DNA from: an uncultured Collinsella sp.
GTDB lineage: Bacteria; Actinomycetota; Coriobacteriia; Coriobacteriales; Coriobacteriaceae
Assembly: GCA_937982065.1 (NCBI GenBank)
Contig: CALJMO010000021.1
Span: 1-64,000 of the forward strand
Direction of reading: 5' to 3'
Length of the DNA stretch: 64,000 nucleotides
The notes beneath the pieces are model-generated. The model was not told where the DNA came from, did not search any database, and saw only the letters and a list, made by a program, of their open reading frames with translations. Positions 32,877 through 41,918 of the stretch are shown here, in pieces. The position numbers were made by a program, and so were the translations under genes. Each line of letters begins with the position of its first letter. Positions within the stretch are counted from its first letter, which is position 1.

Positions 32877-34488
32877 TCTCTGCGCAAGAACAATAATCAA
32901 GAATCCAAAGTATATAACCTATCTTCTAATGTGCCTGCTCTCGCTTGTGGTTGGTCTCGCAATTCCTTTTCTGACGGGGCAACTGGTCAACAACTTTGTC
33001 GGTGTCGCGCGAGATGGGGAAAGCGCAATCGCCATCGGCGCTGAGATAGCAGCGCTGGGTATTATGCGAGCCGGTTTGAATTGCGTCAGTGAGCTGGTCT
33101 ATGTCGATCTGCAAACACATGTGGGATTTGCATTGAATGAAGAGGTGATAAGTCACGTTCAAAGGCTACCACGGGCCTTCTTTTCTAATTTTGATGCCTC
33201 CTATTACAACCAACAGATTAATCATGACGCTAACGATTTGGTGATATTTGTTATAAACGCAAGTGTCCAAAGCGTGAGCAATATAGTGACGTTGCTTGTG
33301 GTGTTTGTTGTCCTGGCGACCATAAACGGTCACCTGGCAATGCTGTGTATGGCTCTGGGCATAATAGGTGGCGCGGTCTATTCGCTTTTCAAAAAGTGTT
33401 TGTTCGCAAGAAGTTTCGAGGCTCAAGAGCAGGAGGCTCGATTCTTTTCCGATCTGGAGAAGCAGCTTAGCAACGCACAATTTATCCGCAGACATGTTCT
33501 ATTCGAGGTTTTCAAGCAAAGGCTTGAGCACTCTTTTGCAGAGCTATATCGTTTCGTTTATCAGAACCAGCAAATTAATGCGACCTTTACGTTTGCCAAC
33601 ACTGCCGTCACATCTTTGGCACAGGGTGGAATCTTGATCCTGGGCGCAAAGGAAGTTCTCGACGGCAATTTGCTGCCCGGCTATCTTATGACGGCGCTAA
33701 GCTATTACTCCTATTATTCTTCGGCTATTGAATTCTTCCTTGCGCTGGGCAAGGACTATCAAACGTCAAAGGTATCCTACGAGCGTTTGCGGCGCTTGCT
33801 GGACATGCCCGAGGACTCAAACGGGGACATTATCCTCGATGATGTTTACGAGGTGAACTGTTCCGAGCTGGCATATAGCTATCCGGGGTCTGTAAAGACC
33901 GCGTTCGGAGACATTCGGGCTTCTTTAGAAAAAGGAAAGGTATACGCAATCGTTGGGTCGAACGGTTCCGGTAAGAGCACGCTGCTGGATGTGATAAGCG
34001 GTTGCGATCCAGAAAACTGCAAGGGTGATATTTGGATTAACAGCAAGCCCCTGAGCTCTCTGGACCGTTATGCGCTGCGAAAGCGCAATATCGGGATTAC
34101 GGAGCAGGAGCCGCCCCTGACCGAAGGGTCGATACGGGACAATTTAACTCTTTGCTGCAGAAGCGCTGAAGAGCGTGACCTTGAGAGCCTCATTGAGAGA
34201 ATGGGGCTTAAAAAGATGGTCGATTCAAGTGGTGGACTTGATGTCGAGCTGGACGATAGGCAGAACAATATTTCAGGAGGGGAAAAACAGAAAATAGCGA
34301 TTATTCGCCAGCTGCTGAAAAACCCGGACGTGATGATGTTTGATGAGCCGACATCTGCACTTGACAGCCAAAGCAAGCAGGCGTTTATCGAAATCCTTAA
34401 GGAAAGAAAGGGGCGACATATCACGGTCATCGCTACGCACGACCCTGTGCTTATTTCGGCATGCGATGAAGTGATTGAAATTGCCTGA
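32869..34488 (+). CDS. ABC exporter of the RiPP locus, no peptidase domain
   Basis: A 539-residue half-transporter: five to six transmembrane helices in residues about 10-290, then an ATPase domain with Walker A GSNGSGKST, signature ISGGEKQK, Walker B VMMFDEP and switch His in ATHDP. Bacteriocin exporters often have an N-terminal C39 leader peptidase, but here helices begin at residue 15, so any leader must be removed by another enzyme. The start overlaps the maturase by 8 bases. It should move the modified peptide out as a homodimer. Confidence 0.88.
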   Translation: MFNLCARTIIKNPKYITYLLMCLLSLVVGLAIPFLTGQLVNNFVGVARDGESAIAIGAEIAALGIMRAGLNCVSELVYVDLQTHVGFALNEEVISHVQRLPRAFFSNFDASYYNQQINHDANDLVIFVINASVQSVSNIVTLLVVFVVLATINGHLAMLCMALGIIGGAVYSLFKKCLFARSFEAQEQEARFFSDLEKQLSNAQFIRRHVLFEVFKQRLEHSFAELYRFVYQNQQINATFTFANTAVTSLAQGGILILGAKEVLDGNLLPGYLMTALSYYSYYSSAIEFFLALGKDYQTSKVSYERLRRLLDMPEDSNGDIILDDVYEVNCSELAYSYPGSVKTAFGDIRASLEKGKVYAIVGSNGSGKSTLLDVISGCDPENCKGDIWINSKPLSSLDRYALRKRNIGITEQEPPLTEGSIRDNLTLCCRSAEERDLESLIERMGLKKMVDSSGGLDVELDDRQNNISGGEKQKIAIIRQLLKNPDVMMFDEPTSALDSQSKQAFIEILKERKGRHITVIATHDPVLISACDEVIEIA

Positions 34489-34516
34489 CGGGCTAGTGGA
34501 CCGCGCATATCAAATT

Positions 34517-34557
34517 CAGGGGGGGCGGGCACCGTAGCTGGTGTCCGCCCCCCCCTG
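34517..34557 (+). terminator. Terminator of the RiPP operon
   Basis: Long G-rich and C-rich arms (34517-34533 with 34540-34557) form a strong stem with one bulge and a mismatch. It lies 29 bases after the exporter stop, in front of the convergent amidotransferase gene. Confidence 0.7.
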
Positions 34558-34590
34558 GCTTAGGAGGCTTTAACCTGAGTGGTTCGCGAG

Positions 34591-35400
34591 CTAGCGCGCC
34601 TGCTTAACCTTGGCTGCTGCCTCGACAAACGACTTCCACAGGTTAAAGTCGGTCTCGAGCGTCTGCCAGGTGTACTCGGGGTGCCACTGCACGCCCAGGC
34701 AGAAAGGCTGGCCTTCGACTTCGATGCACTCGGGAACGCCGTCGGTTGCCTTGGCGACCAAGCGCGTGCTCTTACCCAGACGGTCGACGCAGCAGTGGTG
34801 TGCGGAGTTGGTCTGGATTAGCCTGTGCCCGCCAACCGCGCGTTCCAGCAGCGAGCCCGGCACGACCTCGACGGGGTGCACGGGATCGTTGAGCACGTGA
34901 GTGTGACGCCACTGCGTGCGACCCTCGCGCGCACCCAGGCTCGGCACGTCCATGCACAGGGTGCCGCCGGTGGCGACGTTGAGCAGCTGTGTGCCGCGGC
35001 AGGTGGTAAAGAGCGGCTTTTTGGCGCGGAGCACCTCGTCGACCAGCTTGAACTCAAAGCTATCGCGGATCTCGCAGCAGAGGGTGGGGTCGTAGGGCCG
35101 ATCGTCGCCCCAGCGCTTGGGGTTGACATCCGGGCCGCCGGGAATGGCGATGCCATCGGCGATATCGACGTAATGACGGATGACCTCAATGTCCTCGGTG
35201 ATGGACATCTGCAGCGGCAGGCCGCCGGCGGCAAGGATGGCATCGACAAAGACGCTGGCGATCTCCTCGTTGGGGGAGAGCGTCTCGCTCAAAAACGGCT
35301 TCGCCTCTTCCCAGCGCGGCGCGACGAGGATGAGTGGGCGGTTGGCGGGGGCGACGTCGACGTGCGGGGTATAGGACGAGGAAGTACGGGTTCCGATCAT
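34591..35400 (-). CDS. Gamma-glutamyl-gamma-aminobutyrate hydrolase family (class I glutamine amidotransferase-like)
   Basis: A 269-residue cytosolic hydrolase of peptidase family C26. The nucleophile Cys lies in FTTCRGTQLLNVA, the partner His and Glu in QWHPEY. An oxyanion-hole GIAIPGGPDVNP is conserved. PuuD-type enzymes cleave gamma-glutamyl-GABA in putrescine breakdown, but other substrates are known. The gene is convergent with the RiPP operon and immediately downstream of the glutamine-type importer genes on the same strand; a functional link with glutamate/glutamine metabolism is plausible. Confidence 0.88.
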   Translation of the reverse strand: MIGTRTSSSYTPHVDVAPANRPLILVAPRWEEAKPFLSETLSPNEEIASVFVDAILAAGGLPLQMSITEDIEVIRHYVDIADGIAIPGGPDVNPKRWGDDRPYDPTLCCEIRDSFEFKLVDEVLRAKKPLFTTCRGTQLLNVATGGTLCMDVPSLGAREGRTQWRHTHVLNDPVHPVEVVPGSLLERAVGGHRLIQTNSAHHCCVDRLGKSTRLVAKATDGVPECIEVEGQPFCLGVQWHPEYTWQTLETDFNLWKSFVEAAAKVKQAR

Positions 35401-35487
35401 GGGTGCGGCTTTCGAATCCGGGTGGACATGGCATAGGGGTGGCGCGGGACAAACGCTGGTGATGAATTTGCCCGCGTGGCAATTGGG

Positions 35488-36252
<765 letters not shown>

Positions 36253-36288
36253 GGTGCTTGGCTCCTTATGACTCGAAATGGTAAAGCG

Positions 36289-37122
36289 TTAGCGGATGAT
36301 GGTCGCGCCGGTCTTGTGCGAAACGTAGACAGCAGCCTTGTTAATCGCGACGTTGATGAGGATATAGATGACCGCGATTACCAGGTAGACCGACACGAGG
36401 GCGTCGTAGTTGGTAATGAGCACGCGGGCGTTTTGCATGAGGTCGGGGTAGCTCACCACGTAGGCGACGGTGGTGTCTTTGACTACGACCACGAGCTGCG
36501 AAATCAACGACGGAATGATAAACCGAATAGCCTGCGGCAATACGATTTTAAAGGTGATTTTAGCCTTGGAGAGACCGAGCGCCTGGGCCGCCTCGACCTG
36601 CCCGCGCGGTACGGCGTTGACGCCGGCGCGGAAGATCTCGGCAAGTACGCCGGCTGCAGCGAGCGCGACGGGGAGCGTGAGCATCCAAAACGACGGCAGC
36701 GCGATCTTGTACTGGGGCAGCACCAAAAAGAAGAAGTAGATGAACAGCAGACTCGGTACGCCACGGAAGAAATCGGTGAGCACGCGGCAGACCAGCTGCA
36801 GCGGCTTAATGTCGCTGGTACGGCCGAGCATAAGGGCCAGGCCCAGCACCAGCGCGATGGCGCCAGCGGTGAGTGCGACTTTAACGGTGCCCTCAAAGCC
36901 GGCAAGCAAGAACTTCCAGGTGGTGAGGTGCGTAAAGAAATACCAATAGTGGACCGAAAGCTGACCGGTCACATAAAAGCGCTGCAGTACCAGGACGGCG
37001 AGTGCGGCCACGGCAACAAGCGAGATGGCAGTGCCGATGCGAATCTTGGCGCGCATCTTGGGGCCGGGAGCCTCGTAGAGCGCATCGCGCATGGTAAGCG
37101 CAGGGGAGGAGTGCTTGCTCAT
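36289..37122 (-). CDS. Polar amino-acid ABC importer, permease 2
   Basis: A HisM/GlnP-type permease of 277 residues with an N-terminal tail of about 35 residues, then roughly five to six membrane helices. The EAA loop typical of importers (AAQALGLSKAKITFKIVLPQ) is clear. Its start overlaps the stop of permease 1 by four bases, so the genes are coupled. Confidence 0.92.
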   Translation of the reverse strand: MSKHSSPALTMRDALYEAPGPKMRAKIRIGTAISLVAVAALAVLVLQRFYVTGQLSVHYWYFFTHLTTWKFLLAGFEGTVKVALTAGAIALVLGLALMLGRTSDIKPLQLVCRVLTDFFRGVPSLLFIYFFFLVLPQYKIALPSFWMLTLPVALAAAGVLAEIFRAGVNAVPRGQVEAAQALGLSKAKITFKIVLPQAIRFIIPSLISQLVVVVKDTTVAYVVSYPDLMQNARVLITNYDALVSVYLVIAVIYILINVAINKAAVYVSHKTGATIIR

Positions 37123-37778
37123 CGGAGGATCCTCACCTTCTTATCGATGTAGTTGCCAATGTGGCTCACCACAAAGGCCGTGCCCAGATAGCCGAGCGCC
37201 GAGATAAAGAACGCGGCGACGCCGCCGAGCGAGCGCGTGTTGATGTAGCTCACCACGCCGGTGAGCTCCTGCGGTTTAAGCGGCACCTGGCTGCCCAAGG
37301 CGGTAGTGAGCATGACGGCGATAAAGAGGTTGGTCATGGGCAGCACGCTCGAGCGCAGAGCCTGCGGAATCACGATCTTGGCGAGGATACGGCTGAAGCT
37401 CATGCCGAGCGAGCGGGCGGCTTCCACCTGGCCGACGCCGACGGTGTTGATGCCACTCATAAAGTTCTCGGAGCCAAAGGCCGAGCCCAAAAGGACCGTG
37501 GCGACGATAACGCAGGTGCGGTAGGGCAGGACGACCTTGAGCGGCGGCAGCGCATAGACAACGATAATGAGCAGCGCGATGCCGGGGATGTTACGGAAGA
37601 CCTGGACATACAGGTCGCCAAAGACGCGCAGCGGCTTGAGCGGCGACACGCGCATCACGGTGACGGCGACGGCCAGCACCATGGCGATGGCAAACGACTC
37701 AAGTGTCATGCCCCAGGTTGCTAGCAGGGCGTCGATATAGTTCTGGCCATAGAGCGACCAGAGCTCGGAGAGACTCAT
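37119..37778 (-). CDS. Polar amino-acid ABC importer, permease 1
   Basis: A HisM/GlnP-type permease of 219 residues with about five helices and the EAA loop at AARSLGMSFSRILAKIVIPQ. With permease 2 it forms the heteromeric membrane channel of this importer. GGAGGT lies before the start. Confidence 0.93.
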   Translation of the reverse strand: MSLSELWSLYGQNYIDALLATWGMTLESFAIAMVLAVAVTVMRVSPLKPLRVFGDLYVQVFRNIPGIALLIIVVYALPPLKVVLPYRTCVIVATVLLGSAFGSENFMSGINTVGVGQVEAARSLGMSFSRILAKIVIPQALRSSVLPMTNLFIAVMLTTALGSQVPLKPQELTGVVSYINTRSLGGVAAFFISALGYLGTAFVVSHIGNYIDKKVRILR

Positions 37779-37802
37779 GCGGACCTCCTGCCGGTAAGGA
37801 AA

Positions 37803-37828
37803 GGGGCTCCCGTGTGTACGGAAGCCCC
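37803..37828 (-). terminator. Intra-operon hairpin between binding protein and permeases
   Basis: GGGGCTCCCGT and ACGGAAGCCCC pair with one mismatch (37803-37813 and 37818-37828). In binding-protein operons such stems hold back downstream expression so the binding protein is in excess. Confidence 0.55.
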
Positions 37829-37916
37829 GACAACTCAGTGAGGAAACAGTTTACCGCAATAAAGCGCATCATGCGTTTCCGTATGGTTTCGTTGCGGCTG
37901 TTACCAGGCTCGCTGC

Positions 37917-38912
37917 CTAGGCGCCGATCTCGGGCAGCTCGGGAACATTGGTGTCGCCCGTACGGTCGCCGATGCAGATCTGCCACAGCTCAGTCCAGGT
38001 GCCGTCGTCCTCGATCTTCTTAAGGAAGTCGTTGACAAAGGCGACGCCGTCGGAATCGAGCGGTAGACCGATGCCATAGGGCTCCTTGCTGCCGAAGGGC
38101 TTGCCGGCGATCTTGTATTTACCGGGCTCGCGGACCAGGGCGCTCTGCTGCATGTTGTTATCGATGACGTAGGCGTCAACGCGGCCCTGCTGGAGTGCCT
38201 GGCGGGCTTCCTCGTCGGTCTTGAACTCCTGCTGGCTGGTCTTGGGGGCGAACTCCTCCAGGATGGCGGGACCGTTGGAGCCGGACTGGACGGCGACGTT
38301 CTTGTCGGCAAGGTCGTCGACGCTCTTGATGTCGTCGTTATCGGCGAGCACCAGGATGGCCTGCTGGGTGTAGTAGTAGGGACCGGCAAAGGAGACGAGC
38401 TTCTTGCGCTCGTCAGTGATGGTGTAGGTGGCAAAGACGGCGTCGACCTGGCCGTTCTGCAGGACGGACTCACGCGTGTCCGAGGTCACCTGGGTGATCT
38501 CGACCTTGTTCTCGCCCAGAATGTAGTTGGACAGGAGCTGTGCGATACCGGCGTCGAAGCCGCGGGTCTGACCGTCTTTCTCGTTGAGGAGGGAGAAGAG
38601 CGTAGAGGTCTGAACGCCACCGATCTTAAAGACGCCGGCGTTCTTAACGGCCGTCGCCCAGGTGCTGGCGGCGATGGCGTCGTTATCGGCTTTGGGACCG
38701 TTGCCGACGAGCTTGTCGAATGCCTTGGCATCGAGCGTGGCGGAAACCTCGGTATCCTCGGAGCCCTTGGAGGAGCCGGCGGCGGAACCCTTGTCGGCCT
38801 CGGCGCTGGTGTCGGAGCAGCCGGCAAGACCAAGGCCGGCGACGGTTGCGAAGGTGGCGGCAACGAAGCCGCGGCGGTCGAGAACGACCTGCTGGGAGAG
38901 GTTCTTGCTCAT
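37917..38912 (-). CDS. Polar amino-acid-binding lipoprotein
   Basis: A 331-residue extracellular solute-binding protein. The N-terminus has DRRGFVAAT followed by a hydrophobic stretch ending in LAGC (lipobox), suggesting a lipoprotein with a twin-arginine-like signal; a Ser/Glu/Ala linker follows. The mature part shows family 3 features such as RGFDAGIAQLLSNYIL and TITDERKKLVSFAGPYY. It should bind glutamine, glutamate or a related amino acid and deliver it to the importer encoded downstream. The AAGGTG(T) upstream of ATG serves as ribosome site. Confidence 0.9.
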   Translation of the reverse strand: MSKNLSQQVVLDRRGFVAATFATVAGLGLAGCSDTSAEADKGSAAGSSKGSEDTEVSATLDAKAFDKLVGNGPKADNDAIAASTWATAVKNAGVFKIGGVQTSTLFSLLNEKDGQTRGFDAGIAQLLSNYILGENKVEITQVTSDTRESVLQNGQVDAVFATYTITDERKKLVSFAGPYYYTQQAILVLADNDDIKSVDDLADKNVAVQSGSNGPAILEEFAPKTSQQEFKTDEEARQALQQGRVDAYVIDNNMQQSALVREPGKYKIAGKPFGSKEPYGIGLPLDSDGVAFVNDFLKKIEDDGTWTELWQICIGDRTGDTNVPELPEIGA

Positions 38913-39028
38913 GGTAGAACACCTTTCTCAATAAAATCCCTAGCGGTTGAGTAGAGTTATACCCTATCGCGCTCAAATGGGTCAACACGAAATAACTCAG
39001 AAACATACTTACCTTATGGGTAATTCTA

Positions 39029-39047
39029 CCTACCAAAAAGGGACAGG
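39029..39047 (+). repeat. Dispersed repeat core CCTACCAAAAAGGGACAGG
   Basis: The same 19-base core as at 21093, but followed by CACCTTTGTGG in place of the usual closing arm. It lies upstream of the importer operon. Confidence 0.65.
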
Positions 39048-39096
39048 CACCTTTGTGGTGGTTCTGACCGATGCAGCGGCATGCCTTGCTGTTTTG

Positions 39097-39314
39097 TCTC
39101 GATCTGTAACATTTGCAGCCATTTTTGCCGAGTGACTGTTACAGATCGAGATTTTCTCTTCAGGGGAATTCGAATGTCTCGATCTGTAACAGTTAGACGG
39201 TCAAAAGGTCCCTATCTGTTACAGATTGAGACAAAGGTCAGGGACTAAGACGTCTTGTCTAGATCTGTAACAGTTAGACGGGAATTCGGGCCATGGATGT
39301 TACAGATTGAGATA
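39097..39314. repeat. Three palindromic units built on one 15-18 base motif
   Basis: Six near-identical copies of TCTCGATCTGTAACA are arranged as three inverted pairs: 39097-39111/39137-39151, 39175-39192/39216-39233 and 39256-39273/39298-39314, with loops of 23-25 bases. Units 2 and 3 also share TTAGACGG after the left arm. The loops vary. The block fills the gap between the importer operon and dxs. No gene lies in 38913-39368. Confidence 0.8.
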
Positions 39315-39330
39315 ATCGCGTCGCGAAAAC

Positions 39331-39369
39331 AAAAACCTCCGCAGGGGTGCTTCCCTTGCGGAGGTTTTT
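39331..39369. terminator. Terminator of dxs
   Basis: A perfect 13-base stem AAAAACCTCCGCA/TGCGGAGGTTTTT flanked by A- and T-runs, directly after (minus strand) the dxs stop codon. It can work in both directions. Confidence 0.85.
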
Positions 39370-41150
39370 TACTCGTTGAGTAGCCTTACGGCTTCGGCTG
39401 CCATGTTCTCGACCGTCATGCCGTTCTGGGCGAGCAGCTCGTTGGGGTCGTAGCGGTCGGGGAAACCCTTGGCGATGCCGAAGGTGCGCGTGCGCACTGG
39501 CGTGCAGGCCAAGTAGCACGCGACGCGCTCGCCCCAGCCGCCGTCCAAGATGCCGTCCTCGAGGGTGACAACAACGCGATGCTCGGCGGCAAGGCTATCG
39601 AGGAACTCACGGTCGAGCTCGGCTGCAAAGCGAGGGTTGACGAGCGTGGCCTCGATGCCGTACTCGGCAGTCAGACGGTTTGCCACGCGCTCACCCAGCT
39701 CAAAGAAATCGCCAAGCGCGAGCACGGCAACGTCGCGGCCCTGACGCACCACGTTGTAGCGAACGGCGCTGTAGCCGGTGTCTTCGGCGGGCGCAAGGTC
39801 GGGGCGGCTTACCAGGCCGATGCCCGGTACGCGAATCGCCACAGGATGCTCGCGATGGTCGAGCGACCAGCTCAGCATGGACAGGTATTCCTCCATGCAG
39901 GAAGGCGCCAGGTAACGCATATTGGGGAGAGCGCCCAGCATGGAAATATCAAAGAACGAAAGATGCGTCTCGGACGTGGTGCCAAAGATCGACGCACCAA
40001 ACACCAGGATGGTTGCGGGGGCGTCGTTGAGGCACAGGTCGTGCCACAGCTCGTCGTAGGCGCGCTGCAAAAACGTGCCGTACACACCAAAGACTGGCTT
40101 GGCGCCCGAGCGCGCAAGCGCGGTGGCAAAGGTCACAGCGTGCTCCTCGGCAATGCCCACATCGACGAACTGTTTGCCGGCGGCAGCGCGAAGCTCGGGT
40201 GTAAAGCCCATGATGTAGGGCGTGGCGGCCGTGATGCCAACGACCTGCGGATCGCGCTCGATGGCGGCGCTGAGCGCCTCGCCCGTAATATCGGCATAGG
40301 TGCGCGGTGCGGGCTCGCTCGGATGGCCCGGGCAGAGCTTGCGGCCGGTCGCCATGTCAAAGGGCCCTACGTGATGCCAGCGCTCGGGGTCGTTTTGGGC
40401 TGGCTCAAAGCCCATGCCCTTGGCGGTCGAGACGTGCAGCACGATGGGGTGGTCGATGTCGCGCAGCTCCTGCAGCGCGTCGACGAGGGCCAACACATCG
40501 TTACCGGCGTCCAGATAGCGGTAATCGAGCCCCATCGCGCGGAAAACGTTGCGCTCACAGGTACCGTTGCTGGCGCGCAGCTCGGCCAGATTGCGATACA
40601 GGCCGCCATGGTTCTCGGCAATGGACTGGTCGTTATCGTTGACGATGATGATCAGGTTGCTATCGAGTTCGGCCGCATTGTTAAAGCCCTCAAACGCCAA
40701 GCCGCCCGAAAGCGAGCCGTCGCCAATAACAGTAATGACGTTATACGTGTCGCCCGCCAGGTCGCGCGCGTGGGCAAGGCCGCAGCCCAGGCTCACCGAC
40801 GTGGAGGTATGGCCCATGGCGAACAGGTCGTGCTCGGACTCGTCGGGATTGGCAAAGCCAGAAGCTTCACCATAACGCTCCGGATCGATATAAGTGTACG
40901 CGCGCCCGGTCAGCGCCTTGTGGGCGTAGGTCTGGTGCGAAACGTCAAAGACAATTTTGTCGGTGGGGGAGTTAAACACGCGATGAAGCGCAACCGTAAG
41001 CTCAACGACGCCCAAGTTGGGGGCAACGTGTCCGCCGACAGCGGCGGAGCTTTCGAGGATTGCCTGACGGATCTCGCCGCAGAGCAGCGGAAGCTCGGCG
41101 CGGTCGAGAGCCTTGACGTCCTCGGGCGTTGTCGTTTGCGTAAGCAGCAT
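39369..41150 (-). CDS. dxs: 1-deoxy-D-xylulose-5-phosphate synthase
   Basis: This thiamine-diphosphate enzyme makes DXP from pyruvate and glyceraldehyde 3-phosphate, first step of the non-mevalonate isoprenoid route. The TPP-binding GDGSLSGGLAFEGFN (with its GDG and N), DVSHQTYAHKALTG near the start and FVDVGIAEEHAVTFATALA are diagnostic. The protein is 593 residues, slightly shorter than E. coli Dxs (about 620). It is a single-gene unit with a clear terminator. Confidence 0.94.
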   Translation of the reverse strand: MLLTQTTTPEDVKALDRAELPLLCGEIRQAILESSAAVGGHVAPNLGVVELTVALHRVFNSPTDKIVFDVSHQTYAHKALTGRAYTYIDPERYGEASGFANPDESEHDLFAMGHTSTSVSLGCGLAHARDLAGDTYNVITVIGDGSLSGGLAFEGFNNAAELDSNLIIIVNDNDQSIAENHGGLYRNLAELRASNGTCERNVFRAMGLDYRYLDAGNDVLALVDALQELRDIDHPIVLHVSTAKGMGFEPAQNDPERWHHVGPFDMATGRKLCPGHPSEPAPRTYADITGEALSAAIERDPQVVGITAATPYIMGFTPELRAAAGKQFVDVGIAEEHAVTFATALARSGAKPVFGVYGTFLQRAYDELWHDLCLNDAPATILVFGASIFGTTSETHLSFFDISMLGALPNMRYLAPSCMEEYLSMLSWSLDHREHPVAIRVPGIGLVSRPDLAPAEDTGYSAVRYNVVRQGRDVAVLALGDFFELGERVANRLTAEYGIEATLVNPRFAAELDREFLDSLAAEHRVVVTLEDGILDGGWGERVACYLACTPVRTRTFGIAKGFPDRYDPNELLAQNGMTVENMAAEAVRLLNE

Positions 41151-41378
41151 CGTTGTGGGTTACTCCATGCGAATCGAGCGCCGGCGCTCCCTCGGCCGGC
41201 ACAATTGCACAAAACAGTCTCGCACATTTTGGCGTTTGATATGTGACGGCGGCGCGGTAATTCGCCAACTGGCGGGGCAAAACGTTTTGTCCGATGCCAT
41301 ACTGGTAGATTCGATGATGATTTTATTCCATGCGTGCAGGCCGTGGCTTGTCGCCGTGAGTCGCTGGAAGGAGGCAGC

Positions 41379-41915
41379 ATGTCCGATGTCGTTCGTGCCG
41401 AGAAAATCGCGTGCGAAGTAGACCATGCTGCCCGTCAACTGGCACAGGCGGGCCGTCTGGGCCTGACGCGCGAGTTTATCCAGCATGGCGATGTGACGGT
41501 GTATACGCATGTGACCTCGGTGGCGCGGGCAAGTCTGTCCTTTGCCGAGCGCCTGGGCCGCGTCGGTGTCTCTGTCGACCGCGCCTCGTTGCTGCGCGGA
41601 GCCTTGTTACACGATTACTTTCTCTATGACTGGCACGATCCCGACCCAAGCCATCGGCTGCATGGCTTTCGCCACCCGTTTTTTGCCCTGGCGCGTGCCG
41701 AAGAGGATTTTGAGCTGACGCCGCGCGAGCGGAATATCATCGCGCGCCATATGTTTCCGCTGGTGCCGGTGCCGCCGACGTGTCGTGAGGCATGGATTGT
41801 GTGCCTGGCGGATAAATGGTGTGCGCTGCGCGAGACGGTCGCCGGCCGCCTGCCGCGCAAGGACGAGGCGGACGATGGCATGAGTGGCGAATCGAGCGAA
41901 AAGAGGAGAGGGTAG
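41379..41915 (+). CDS. HD-domain phosphohydrolase
   Basis: A 178-residue cytosolic protein with an HD metal-binding core (GALLHDYFLYDWH) and a following helix region with ERNIIARHMFP. Members of this HD family cleave phosphate esters; the true substrate is unknown. GGAAGGAGG precedes ATG 41379, which settles the start against the upstream in-frame ATG at 41334. The next gene starts after only four bases, so they are one operon. Confidence 0.8.
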   Translation: MSDVVRAEKIACEVDHAARQLAQAGRLGLTREFIQHGDVTVYTHVTSVARASLSFAERLGRVGVSVDRASLLRGALLHDYFLYDWHDPDPSHRLHGFRHPFFALARAEEDFELTPRERNIIARHMFPLVPVPPTCREAWIVCLADKWCALRETVAGRLPRKDEADDGMSGESSEKRRG

Positions 41916-41918
41916 ACG

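Noticed and set aside
39097..39314. Possible CRISPR array because of regularly repeated motif
   Set aside because: Copies alternate in orientation and form inverted pairs. Spacing alternates between 25 and about 25 with unequal intervals, units are only three, and no cas genes are near.
39579..41246. A 555-codon plus-strand frame opposite dxs
   Set aside because: Antisense to a well-conserved enzyme gene, with no ribosome site or domain.
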